Positions 6,186-12,912 of a DNA stretch of 13,268 nucleotides are shown piece by piece; within the stretch, counting starts at the first letter, position 1; each line of letters opens with the position of its first letter. Origin of the DNA: Candidatus Apopatocola equi (GTDB taxonomy: Bacteria > Bacillota > Clostridia > Oscillospirales > Oscillospiraceae). Position numbers and translations under genes: made by a program. Location of the stretch: assembly GCA_018065965.1 (NCBI GenBank), contig JAGHSH010000067.1, forward strand, positions 1 through 13,268. Reading direction: 5' to 3'. A model generated the notes under the pieces. That model was not told the origin of the DNA, did not search any database, and was given only the letters and a program-made list of their open reading frames with translations.

Positions 6186-7121
6186 TCAGGCTTTCCCGTC
6201 AGAGCCGAGAACGTCCACGATCTTGTGCTTGACCATAGCCTTGATGTTTGCACGGCCGGGCTTCAGATAGGCGCGGGGATCGAAGTCGGCGGGATGCTCA
6301 TAGAGGTACTGACGCACGGAGGCCGTCATGGCCAGACGGAGGTCAGAGTCGATGTTGATCTTGCACACGGCCATTCTCGCAGCCTGACGGAGCTGATCCT
6401 CCGGCACGCCGATAGCGCCGGGCATGGCGCCGCCGTATTTGTTCACCAGCTCCACGAACTCCTGAGGCACGGAGGAAGAACCGTGAAGGACGATGGGGAA
6501 GCCGGGCAGACGGCGGGACACCTCTTCCAGAATGTCGAAGCGGAGCTGGGGCTTGGGGCCGGGCTTGAACTTGTAAGCGCCGTGGCTGGTGCCGATGGCG
6601 ATGGCCAGAGAGTCGCAGCCGCTGCGCGTTACGAACTCCTGCACATCCTCGGGGCGGGTATAGGAGCTGTCCTCGGCGTTGACCTTGACCTCGTCCTCCA
6701 CGCCGGCCAGCGTGCCCAGCTCGGCCTCTACGGTGACATTGTACTTATGGGCGTACTCCACCACCTCGCGGGTGATGTCGATATTCTCCTCCAGGCTTTT
6801 GGAGGAGGCGTCGATCATAACGGAGGTAAAGCCGCCGTCGATGCAGCTCTTGCAGAGCTCAAAGCTGTCGCCATGATCCAGATGCAGGGCGATGGGCAGG
6901 CCGGTCTCGATCACGGCGGCCTCCACCAGTTTCATCAGATAGGTGTGGTTGGCATAGCTGCGGGCACCCTTGCTTACCTGCAGGATGAGAGGCGCATTGA
7001 CCTCTGCGGCGGCTTCGGTGATGCCCTGCACGATCTCCATGTTGTTGACATTGAAGGCGCCGATGGCGTAGCCGCCCTCGTAGGCCTTGCGGAACATTTC
7101 GCTGGTATTGACTAAAGGCAT
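6186..7121 (-). CDS. fba: Class II fructose-1,6-bisphosphate aldolase
   Basis: 311 residues from the ATG at 7121, the usual length for the Firmicutes class II enzyme. It cleaves fructose-1,6-bisphosphate to DHAP and glyceraldehyde-3-phosphate with a zinc-bound enediolate. Visible motifs are the N-terminal SEMFRKAYEGGYAIGAFNVNN and HLDHGDSFE (80-88) with the catalytic D82 and zinc ligand H83. VTVEAELGTLAG (129-140), GTSHGAYKF (177-185, ligand H180), LHGSSSVP (212-219, ligand H213) and KINIDSDLR (254-262, phosphate binding) follow. An in-frame ATG 15 codons upstream (7166) is rejected: the promoter -10 lies between the two, and GGGAGG (complement of 7131-7136) stands 9 nt before 7121. Own promoter and terminator; a single-gene unit. 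A tagatose- or ketose-bisphosphate aldolase cannot be excluded from sequence alone. Confidence 0.95.
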   Translation of the reverse strand: MPLVNTSEMFRKAYEGGYAIGAFNVNNMEIVQGITEAAAEVNAPLILQVSKGARSYANHTYLMKLVEAAVIETGLPIALHLDHGDSFELCKSCIDGGFTSVMIDASSKSLEENIDITREVVEYAHKYNVTVEAELGTLAGVEDEVKVNAEDSSYTRPEDVQEFVTRSGCDSLAIAIGTSHGAYKFKPGPKPQLRFDILEEVSRRLPGFPIVLHGSSSVPQEFVELVNKYGGAMPGAIGVPEDQLRQAARMAVCKINIDSDLRLAMTASVRQYLYEHPADFDPRAYLKPGRANIKAMVKHKIVDVLGSDGKA

Positions 7122-7154
7122 GATGGATAACCTCCCGTATTTTCTGTTCCTCTT

Positions 7155-7182
7155 ACTATACCACAAAGAAGAAAAAAATCAA
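7155..7182 (-). promoter_or_regulatory. fba promoter, overlapping the upstream terminator
   Basis: Minus-strand TTGATT (complement of 7177-7182), a 16-nt spacer and TATAGT (complement of 7155-7160) preceded by TGG, an extended -10. Predicted start about 7148, leader about 27 nt. The -35 box is inside the T-rich arm of the hairpin that ends the upstream operon. Confidence 0.78.
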
Positions 7183-7211
7183 CGGCCAAGTTGACTCAGC
7201 CGCTGATTTTT
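7172..7211 (-). terminator. Terminator of the livK-to-LysM operon
   Basis: On the minus strand AAAATCAGCGGC (complement of 7199-7210) pairs with GCCGTTGATTTT (complement of 7175-7186) with one G-T wobble, and the T run goes on to 7172. The 12-nt loop can pair further as CTGAG/CTTGG. It lies 23 nt after the LysM gene stop. Confidence 0.85.
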
Positions 7212-7233
7212 AAGGATAAGCCCGCAGGGCGCA

Positions 7234-7452
7234 TCAGCCAAGGGGGATGCAGATGATCTGACCGGGCTGATACCAGTCCCGATCCGGATTGCGATTGAAG
7301 CTCATGATCGTCTCCGGCGTGGTGTGGTAGCGCGCCGCCAGACTCTCCAACGTTTCATCCTCGCGGATCGTACAGCGCAGGTAGCCGCCGGGGGTGCTGC
7401 CGCCCGCGTAGATCTCCATGACATATTCGTTCTTCTGACCGTCGTTCGCCAT
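7234..7452 (-). CDS. Small LysM-domain protein
   Basis: 72 residues from the second ATG (7452); a first in-frame ATG at 7458 is only 3 nt from the GGAGG (complement of 7462-7466), whereas 7452 is 9 nt away. The C-terminal half (about 25-71: LRCTIREDETLESLAARYHTTPETIMSFN ... WYQPGQIICIPLG) is a LysM module, with the usual leading strand, T-L-x-x-L-A-x-x-Y helix, N-R-N turn and PGQxIxIP ending. LysM binds N-acetylglucosamine glycans such as peptidoglycan. There is no signal peptide or membrane helix, so how it reaches its ligand is unclear; a forespore, spore-coat or lysis-released role is possible but not shown. It starts right after the PAP2 gene stop, last in the operon. Confidence 0.85.
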   Translation of the reverse strand: MANDGQKNEYVMEIYAGGSTPGGYLRCTIREDETLESLAARYHTTPETIMSFNRNPDRDWYQPGQIICIPLG

Positions 7453-7468
7453 TTTCATGTTCCTCCGC

Positions 7469-8128
7469 TTATTTTTTCAGGTGCTTGCCGCTGCCGCCGA
7501 TATTCTTCAGGAAAGGGAGATAGCGGATCATATCCAGCCGGTAATACTTCTCGGGCAGGAGGCACATCAGGTAGTAGCCGCCCACGCCGCCGAGGCTGCC
7601 GACCAGCGCACCGGCCAGCACGTCCGTGCAGTAGTGAACGGAGAGATAAATGCGGGACACGGCCATCAGAATGCCGAAGAAGAGCAGAGGCCAGTACTTC
7701 CGCTTATCATACATGATCGCGCCCAGAGAAAAGGCAAAGGCCGCTGTGGTATGACCGGAGGGGAAGCAGTAGTCGCTGTGGGTGTGTCTGCCCAGCAGCT
7801 CCCAGTACTGCCGGTACACGCTGCCGTCCCAGGTATAGGGGCGGGGACGGTGGGCCAGAGGCTTGAAGATCAGGTTGGTCATCAAAGCGCCCAGCGCCAG
7901 ACCCAGCAGCATGGAAGTGCCCAGGCGGCGGGTCTTGGGAAAAACCACAAGGCAGAGGGAAAAGAGGATGAGAAAAATGCCGCCCTTACCCAGCAGGGAA
8001 ATCAGGTTCATCAGCGGGGTGAAAAGCCAGGGGGCCAGCTCATAGAGCTTGTGCACAGCAATCGCTGCGCCCTCGTCAAAGGAGGCAAAGGATGTATTCA
8101 GCCAGTTGGCGGTAGCAGTCAGTTCCAT
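7469..8128 (-). CDS. PAP2-family membrane phosphatase
   Basis: 219 residues with about five or six membrane helices. All three motifs of the PAP2 (type 2 phosphatidic acid phosphatase) superfamily are intact: K89-x6-R96-P97, P123-S124-G125-H126, and S158-R159-x5-H165-x3-D169, the last with the catalytic nucleophile His and its Asp. Enzymes of this family remove phosphate from lipid phosphates such as undecaprenyl pyrophosphate, phosphatidic acid or phosphatidylglycerol phosphate; the substrate cannot be chosen from sequence. UppP-like recycling of the peptidoglycan carrier would agree with the LysM neighbour, but this is inference. The ATG lies 6 nt after the stop of the Cys-rich gene, and its AGGCGAG site overlaps that gene's end. 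Confidence 0.9.
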   Translation of the reverse strand: MELTATANWLNTSFASFDEGAAIAVHKLYELAPWLFTPLMNLISLLGKGGIFLILFSLCLVVFPKTRRLGTSMLLGLALGALMTNLIFKPLAHRPRPYTWDGSVYRQYWELLGRHTHSDYCFPSGHTTAAFAFSLGAIMYDKRKYWPLLFFGILMAVSRIYLSVHYCTDVLAGALVGSLGGVGGYYLMCLLPEKYYRLDMIRYLPFLKNIGGSGKHLKK

Positions 8129-8134
8129 TGTGTC

Positions 8135-8443
8135 TTACTCGCCTTTCTTTTTTTCTTTTTCCGCGGCAGCCTCCTCCGGGTGAGCGGCGTCCCAGGCTGC
8201 GGTGATGCGGCGGTTTTCCTCGATCAGTCGGCGCTGGATGAACTCCCAGCTGTTTTCATCATGGATCCTCAGGCAGGCAGAGCAATCCTTGATGCCCTTT
8301 TTGGTATAGCTGCACTCGCCCCCGCAGTTTTCGAGGAAATACAGGGGGCAGTAGCAGAACAGGCAGTTCAGCTCGCCCTGCATCTCATGGCAGGGGTAGT
8401 AGCGGCAGGCCTTGTTGGCAAAAAAACGATGAGAATCATTCAT
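8135..8443 (-). CDS. Cysteine-rich small-domain (zf-like) putative metal-binding protein
   Basis: 102 residues from the ATG at 8443. That start has GTGAGGG (complement of 8453-8459) at 9 nt; the in-frame ATG at 8452 directly abuts the same site and is rejected. Counting from 8443, the N-terminal 70 residues contain nine cysteines: FFANKACRYYPCHE (C13, C18), NCLFCYCPLYFLENCGGEC (C27, C30, C32, C40, C44) and KDCSACLRIH (C54, C57). This spacing fits the 'cysteine-rich small domain' family (zf-like, found in bacteria and methanogens, sometimes with cobalamin genes), which is presumed to bind metal. The tail is Ala/Glu/Lys-rich and ends in a lysine run. No cobalamin gene is in this window. Second gene of the livK operon; the function is unknown. 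Confidence 0.85.
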   Translation of the reverse strand: MNDSHRFFANKACRYYPCHEMQGELNCLFCYCPLYFLENCGGECSYTKKGIKDCSACLRIHDENSWEFIQRRLIEENRRITAAWDAAHPEEAAAEKEKKKGE

Positions 8444-8470
8444 TTTCGGCATCCCTCACTTTTCAGTATT

Positions 8471-9676
8471 TCAGCCGCCAAAGCGGGGCATCTGGAGCTT
8501 CTCATACTCCATCTTGCCGCTGATGCTGTCGGCTGCGTTCATAAACAGGCCGCTGCGGATCGCGTCACCGTTGAGATCAAAGCTGAAATCACCCGTAACG
8601 CCGTTCAGGCTGACCCCGGCCACCGCCGCGCCGACAGCCGTACTGTCGGTGGTACCGGCGGCCTCCAGCGCATCGATCGCCACCATATAGGCGTCATAGG
8701 CAAGAGCAGAGGCAGGATTGATATCCGAGCTGCCGCCGTTGGCCTCGATGCGCCGGGGATCGGACTCCAGCCAGTCCCGGAAGCCCCGGGCAAAGGCAGC
8801 GCTCTCATCGTTCCGCTTCTCGGAGAAAACAGAGGCGCAGGCCACGTGGATATAGCCGCCCGCCGAGGCATCGGCAATGGCTGCGGTGTCCCAGCTGTCA
8901 TCCCCCACAAGGAAGAAGCGAACCTGAGAGGCTCTGCACTCGCCGATGAGCTGGGCACCCTTCTTCACGGGGATGGGGGAAAACAGCACATCGGCCTTAT
9001 TGTTCACCGCGCCGTAGAGATAGTCGGCGAAGTTATTCAGGTTGGTGGTATAGGTATTATAGAGGATGGTCGTGACCGTGGTGATGACCGTTCCGCCCAG
9101 AGCCTGAAACTCCGTCAGGAAGTAGTCGCACATATTGCGGTCATATTCCCGGTCGCTCTGTGCCAGACAGTAGGCCACCCGTGCGCCGTATTCGTAGGCA
9201 TAGTCCGCCAGCAGCTTGGCCTGAAAGCTGTCCAGATAGCAGACGCGGTAATAGTTGGGGTTGTTGAGCGTAACAGTGGGAAAGTCGCAGGTGATGCCAA
9301 TGGCAGACAGTCCCTTTTCCAGAAAGATCGGCGCCGCCACATTGCACTCCGTGGAGCCGTAGGTGCCGAGCACCAGTGATACGTCCTCCTCACAGAGCTC
9401 CCGGGCCATTTTCACCGTGCCGGTAATGGAGCTTTCGGTATCCTTTTCCACCAGCTCGACCACCCGGCGCTCACCGGCAATGATCGCGTCCTGCCGGACC
9501 GTCCGTGCATATTCCACGCCGAGGCGTTCCCAGTTGCCCTGCTGGGCATATTCGCCGGAAAGAGGCTCCAGCAGACCCAGTCTGACAGTTTTCAGTTCAA
9601 CCTCCTCTTCCCCGCAGCCGACGAGCAGCGTACCGAGAAGGAGGAGAGTCAGGATCCATGCGATTTTGCGTTTCAT
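8471..9676 (-). CDS. Branched-chain amino acid-type ABC transporter substrate-binding lipoprotein (LivK-like)
   Basis: 401 residues. A lipoprotein signal peptide (MKRKIAWILTLLLLGTLLVGC) has lipobox LVGC and C21 as the lipidated residue. The mature part is a periplasmic-binding-protein type I fold of the Leu/Ile/Val-receptor family: VRLGLLEPLSGEYAQQGNWERLGVEYA at the start, LVLGTYGSTECNVAAPIFLEKGLSAIG (lobe 1), FFLVGDDSWD, and NPASALAYDAYMVAIDALEAAG near the C-terminus. It captures a branched-chain amino acid, amide or related small ligand for the LIV permease encoded at 10216-13268; ligand specificity cannot be read. Unlike most LIV loci, the binding protein is after livF, on a separate transcript, split off by a + strand gene. 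GGGAGGAG lies 6 nt before the ATG. First gene of a four-gene operon. Confidence 0.88.
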   Translation of the reverse strand: MKRKIAWILTLLLLGTLLVGCGEEEVELKTVRLGLLEPLSGEYAQQGNWERLGVEYARTVRQDAIIAGERRVVELVEKDTESSITGTVKMARELCEEDVSLVLGTYGSTECNVAAPIFLEKGLSAIGITCDFPTVTLNNPNYYRVCYLDSFQAKLLADYAYEYGARVAYCLAQSDREYDRNMCDYFLTEFQALGGTVITTVTTILYNTYTTNLNNFADYLYGAVNNKADVLFSPIPVKKGAQLIGECRASQVRFFLVGDDSWDTAAIADASAGGYIHVACASVFSEKRNDESAAFARGFRDWLESDPRRIEANGGSSDINPASALAYDAYMVAIDALEAAGTTDSTAVGAAVAGVSLNGVTGDFSFDLNGDAIRSGLFMNAADSISGKMEYEKLQMPRFGG

Positions 9677-9707
9677 GGGATGCTCCTCCCTGCTTCATGC
9701 TTGCCTG

Positions 9708-9736
9708 ATTATACAGGTTTTTTCCCGTTTTTGCAA
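9708..9736 (-). promoter_or_regulatory. Promoter of the livK-like operon
   Basis: Minus-strand TTGCAA (complement of 9731-9736), a 17-nt spacer and TATAAT (complement of 9708-9713). Predicted start about 9701, 25 nt before the ATG at 9676. It diverges from the promoter at 9795-9823. Confidence 0.87.
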
Positions 9737-9794
9737 GGGTATGCACAAAAAAAGAAGCAGGTATAGATTATGCTATTATTTCTCATCTGCTATA

Positions 9795-9823
9795 TTGACA
9801 CGTGAATTTAATAGTGTTATGAT
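9795..9823 (+). promoter_or_regulatory. Strong promoter of the small secreted protein gene
   Basis: TTGACA (9795-9800), a 17-nt spacer and TATGAT (9818-9823), with TGT directly before the -10 (extended -10). Predicted start about 9830, leader about 23 nt. The surrounding 9760-9850 is markedly AT-rich compared with the rest of the window. Confidence 0.87.
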
Positions 9824-9852
9824 AAACCATCAAATGAAAAGAAGGTGTATGC

Positions 9853-10152
9853 ATGAAAAAGAAACTCTCTCTTCTGGTTATTCTGGCGATCGTACTTTCG
9901 GTGCTGCTGGCGATCCCCGCCTCGGCAGAGCGCTATGTGGGCGATACCATCAAAGACGGTGCCATGCCTCAGACCTACCATTATAGGGTCGTGGGCAATT
10001 GCCCTAACCCGAACTGCATTACGAATGCGAATGGTAATGAAGCCCTCATAATCTTCCACTCCTCCACGATTGTCTATCCCTCTAACGTCGGCTATTACAC
10101 GGAATCCTCCTGGTATCACTGCCCCTACTGCGGTTGGAGCAGCTTCGGCTGA
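9853..10152 (+). CDS. Small secreted cysteine-pair protein of unknown function
   Basis: 99 residues, family not recognised. Residues 1-25 are a clear Sec signal peptide: KKK, a hydrophobic stretch LSLLVILAIVLSVLLAIP, and a likely cut after ASA, before ERYVGD. The mature protein is about 74 residues with four cysteines in two clusters: NCPNPNC (CxxxxC) and HCPYCGW (CxxC), a layout like a zinc ribbon, or two redox pairs. Asn, Ser and Tyr are common in the mature part. GAAGGTG at 9841-9847 stands 5 nt before the ATG, and a near-perfect promoter suggests high expression. It is a lone gene between livK and livF, read against both, with its own terminator. Base composition upstream is more AT-rich than neighbours, so acquisition by transfer is possible. 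Confidence 0.75.
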   Translation: MKKKLSLLVILAIVLSVLLAIPASAERYVGDTIKDGAMPQTYHYRVVGNCPNPNCITNANGNEALIIFHSSTIVYPSNVGYYTESSWYHCPYCGWSSFG

Positions 10153-10165
10153 TATGGCTCTACAG

Positions 10166-10202
10166 AAAACGGGTTCTCTGCAAAAAGCAGAGAACCCGTT
10201 TT
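10166..10202. terminator. Bidirectional terminator between the small secreted protein gene and livF
   Basis: A perfect 16-bp inverted repeat, 10166-10181 (AAAACGGGTTCTCTGC) with 10187-10202, loop AAAAA. T runs follow the stem on both strands. It serves the gene ending at 10152 (+) and livF ending at 10216 (-), cutting livF from livK. Confidence 0.92.
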
Positions 10203-10215
10203 GTATTGCAGACGC

Positions 10216-10926
10216 TCAGCTGCCCAGATAGGCTGCCTTCACGCCCTCATTAGTAAGGAGCTCCTCACCGGTACCGGAGAGGGTAATACGGCCGGTCTCC
10301 ATAACATAGCCTGCATCAGCGGTCTTGAGTGCCATGTTAGCGTTCTGCTCGATGAGCAGGATCGTCACGCCCTGTCGGTTGATTTCCTTAATAATGGTGA
10401 AGATATCCTTGACGATGAGGGGCGCAAGACCCAGAGAGGGTTCATCCATCATCATCAGTTTGGGACGGCTCATCAGCGCACGGCCCACGGCCAGCATCTG
10501 CTGCTCACCGCCGGAGAGTGTGCCGCCCAGCTGCCAGGAGCGCTCCTTCAGACGGGGGAAGAGGTCATAGACCCACTGGATGTCCTCGCTGATGTCGTCA
10601 TTGCGCAGATAGGCGCCCACCTTCAGATTTTCCAGAACCGTAAGGTCGGCAAAGATGCGGCGTCCCTCGGGCACCAGCGTGATGCCCTTCTTCACGATGG
10701 AGGTCGCATCACGACCGGTCAGATCGTCGCCCCGGAAGATGATCTTGCCGGCGCTGGGCTTTTCAAGACCCGCGATAGAGCGCAGCGTGGAGCTCTTTCC
10801 CGCGCCGTTGGCGCCGATGAGGGTAACGATCTCGCCCTCATGCACATCAAAGGAAACGCCCTTGACGGCCTCGATGCCGCCGTAGCGAACCTGCAGGTTT
10901 TCGATATGGAGCAGAGTATCACTCAT
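10216..10926 (-). CDS. livF: Branched-chain amino acid ABC transporter ATP-binding protein LivF
   Basis: 236 residues, the usual LivF length. Walker A GANGAGKSS (38-46), the LivF-typical VPEGRRIFADLTVLENL (85-101), ABC signature LSGGEQQ (137-143), Walker B LMMMDEPSLGLAP (157-169) and LLIEQN (190-195), where the LivF subfamily has Gln-Asn in place of the switch histidine. It forms a heterodimer with LivG on the cytoplasmic face and powers import through LivH/LivM. The start overlaps the livG stop by 4 nt (ATGA), indicating translational coupling. Last gene of the liv operon; transcription ends at the hairpin 10166-10202. Confidence 0.95.
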   Translation of the reverse strand: MSDTLLHIENLQVRYGGIEAVKGVSFDVHEGEIVTLIGANGAGKSSTLRSIAGLEKPSAGKIIFRGDDLTGRDATSIVKKGITLVPEGRRIFADLTVLENLKVGAYLRNDDISEDIQWVYDLFPRLKERSWQLGGTLSGGEQQMLAVGRALMSRPKLMMMDEPSLGLAPLIVKDIFTIIKEINRQGVTILLIEQNANMALKTADAGYVMETGRITLSGTGEELLTNEGVKAAYLGS

Positions 10927-11768
10927 TCTTCAGCCACCCCCAGATAAGCGTCGATCACCCGCTGATTGTTCTTGATCTCGTTGGGCGTTCCGCCGGCAAT
11001 CAGCTTGCCGAAGTCGACTACGTAGATTCTGTTGCAGAAGCGCATGACCAGATCCATATGGTGCTCGATCATGAACACGGTCAGATTATGCTTCTTCTGA
11101 ATTTCCACAATGAACTCGCCCAGCTCCAGCGTCTCCTGAGGGTTCATACCGGCCGCAGGCTCATCAAGGAGCAGCAGCTGGGGATCCGTGGCCAGAGCGC
11201 GGGCGATCTCCAGACGGCGCTGGAGGCCGTAGGGCAGAGAAACCGCCAGATCGTCCTTGTACTGCGCCAGATTCTGCTCCTCCAGCAGCTCCATGGTCTC
11301 CTGCCGCATCCGCTTTTCCTCGGCGGTATTCAGACGGAAGGTCGCAGTGAACACATTCTGTTTGTTGCGCATGTGCTTAGCGGTGAGAACATTGTCAAAC
11401 ACCGTCATACTCTTCCACAGGCGGATGTTCTGGAAGGTACGGGCTATGCCCAGCTTGGTGATCTCATCGGGAGTGGGATCGATGATCTTCTGATCCAGAT
11501 ACTTCTCGGAATTGGAGCCCTTGTAGTCGCGCTTCATCTTTCCGGTGGGGTGCGCGGACACCATAAGCTGATCGTTGAAGGAGATCTGGCCGTTGGTGGG
11601 CTGATATACGCCGGTGATGCAGTTGAAGGCCGTGGTCTTGCCGGCTCCGTTGGGGCCGATGAGAGCCACGATCTCGCCGCGGTCGACCTCCAGAGAAAGG
11701 CCGTCAACAGCCACCACGCCGCCGAACTGCATCGTCACATCATTCAGACGCAGAACCGTATCACTCAT
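10923..11768 (-). CDS. livG: Branched-chain amino acid ABC transporter ATP-binding protein LivG
   Basis: 281 residues, about 25 longer than typical LivG. Walker A GPNGAGKTT (38-46), ARTFQNIRLWKSMTVFDNV (109-127), the LivG-type signature LPYGLQRRLEIARAL (178-192), Walker B LLLLDEPAAGMNP (198-210) and the switch histidine in MIEHHMD (233-239). The extra length is a charged segment at about residues 70-103 (AHPTGKMKRDYKGSNSEKYLDQKIIDPTP), between the first beta-sheet part and the Q-loop. It pairs with LivF. GGAGGAG is 6 nt before the ATG, inside the end of livM, with which it overlaps by 8 nt. Confidence 0.95.
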   Translation of the reverse strand: MSDTVLRLNDVTMQFGGVVAVDGLSLEVDRGEIVALIGPNGAGKTTAFNCITGVYQPTNGQISFNDQLMVSAHPTGKMKRDYKGSNSEKYLDQKIIDPTPDEITKLGIARTFQNIRLWKSMTVFDNVLTAKHMRNKQNVFTATFRLNTAEEKRMRQETMELLEEQNLAQYKDDLAVSLPYGLQRRLEIARALATDPQLLLLDEPAAGMNPQETLELGEFIVEIQKKHNLTVFMIEHHMDLVMRFCNRIYVVDFGKLIAGGTPNEIKNNQRVIDAYLGVAEE

Positions 11769-12896
11769 GGCTTTCTCCTCCTTCGCTCACTTTTTTTGCT
11801 TTTTTCCTGCCGGCAAACAACTGCCGCACATTTTTCACCGTCAGCTCCTTGTCACCCATGATGCCCTTCCGGAAGAAGAGCACGATGACCATGATGATAA
11901 CGGAGAACACCACCTTGCGGAAGCCGCTGCGGAAGATGTTCAGACCGGCGATGTTGTTGCTGCTCTCATCCAGGAAGCGCAGCCACCATTCGTTGCAGGC
12001 AATGAAGAGGAAAGAGCCGATGCAGGAGCCGGAGATGGAGCCGATGCCGCCGATAACGACGATGAGCAGGATCTCATAGGTCATGGCCGTCTTGAATGTG
12101 GCAGCCTTGACGGTGAACTGGTACATGGCCAGCAGGGCGCCGGAGATACCGGCGAAGAAGGAGGAAATGACAAAGCTCATTTCCTTGTGCTTGAAGAGGT
12201 TGATGCCCATGGCCTCGGCAGCGATCTCATCGTCCCGGATGGCCTTGAAGGCACGGCCGAAGGAGGAATTGATGAGCAGCAGGATCACAGCGATGCAAAG
12301 GCCGGAGAGCAGCATGACAAAGAACGTAGGCGGGATGAGGATCTTGGTAAAGGGCAGGTAGATGTGGTTGAGATCCGTGAAGCCGGAGAGGATATTGGCA
12401 CCGTTGGTGATGGGGCCGAGAGTCTCCCACTGGAAGACGGCACGGATGATCTCCGCGAAGCCCAGGGTGGCAATAGCCAGATAATCGCTCTTGAGGCGCA
12501 GCACGGGGATGCCGATAAGGGCGGCAAAGACGGCAGCCACAACACCGGCCAGCAGAAGAGAGGGCAGGAAGCCCAGATCGAAGCGGACGGCGCACTCGTA
12601 ATACTTATAAACGGAGGTGCCCAGCTTCAGCTCGGTGGGCATGTTCAGGATGGCATAGGTATAAGCGCCCAGCAGCATGAAGCCCGCCTGACCCAGAGAG
12701 AGAAGAGGCCCGTGAAGCCGTTGAGCAGGTTCATGCTCACAGCGGCCAGAGAATACACCGCGCTCTTCTTGAGGATGGAGAACACGATATGCGTGGCGGG
12801 GACGACGGCCTCCAGCACCAGAACCAGCACATAAAAGGCGGCGATGCAGGCGGCGGCGATCATTCTGTCCCGCTTTTCTTCCTTGCTTAACGTCAT
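11761..12896 (-). pseudogene. livM: LivM permease gene with a frameshift in a CT/AG repeat
   Basis: Two overlapping frames together make one LivM permease. The first runs from ATG 12896 (AAAGGAGG at 8 nt) through MTLSKEEKRD ... MNLLNGFTGLFSL, then goes out of frame and stops at 12645. The second contains, before its ATG at 12678, the expected LGQAGF, then MLLGAYTYAIL and the rest to 11761. Removing 2 nt from the AGAGAGAG tract at 12695-12702 restores ...LFSLGQAGFMLLGAY..., a protein of about 377 residues. Family signatures are intact after the break: SDYLAIATLGFAEIIR, FGRAFKAIRDDEIAAEAMGIN (the loop that contacts the ATPases) and GGIGSISGS. LivM forms the membrane channel with LivH. The ATG at 12678 has no good ribosome site. 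A sequencing or assembly error, recent mutation or slippage could each explain it. Confidence 0.85.
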
Positions 12897-12912
12897 GTTC
12901 GATTCCCTCCTT

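Noticed and set aside
7122..7166. A longer aldolase starting at the ATG at 7166
   Set aside because: The extra 15 residues (MWYSKRNRKYGRLSI) are not family-like, the promoter -10 box at 7155-7160 would be inside the coding part, and the good ribosome site belongs to the ATG at 7121.
7457..9379. A 640-codon open frame on the plus strand
   Set aside because: It is antisense to the PAP2, Cys-rich and LivK-like genes, all of which have clear motifs and ribosome sites; the plus-strand product has no recognisable family features.
11761..12678. LivM as a complete 305-residue protein starting at 12678
   Set aside because: It would lack the first membrane helices, has no proper ribosome site, and the missing N-terminal sequence is present directly upstream in another frame behind a strong Shine-Dalgarno.
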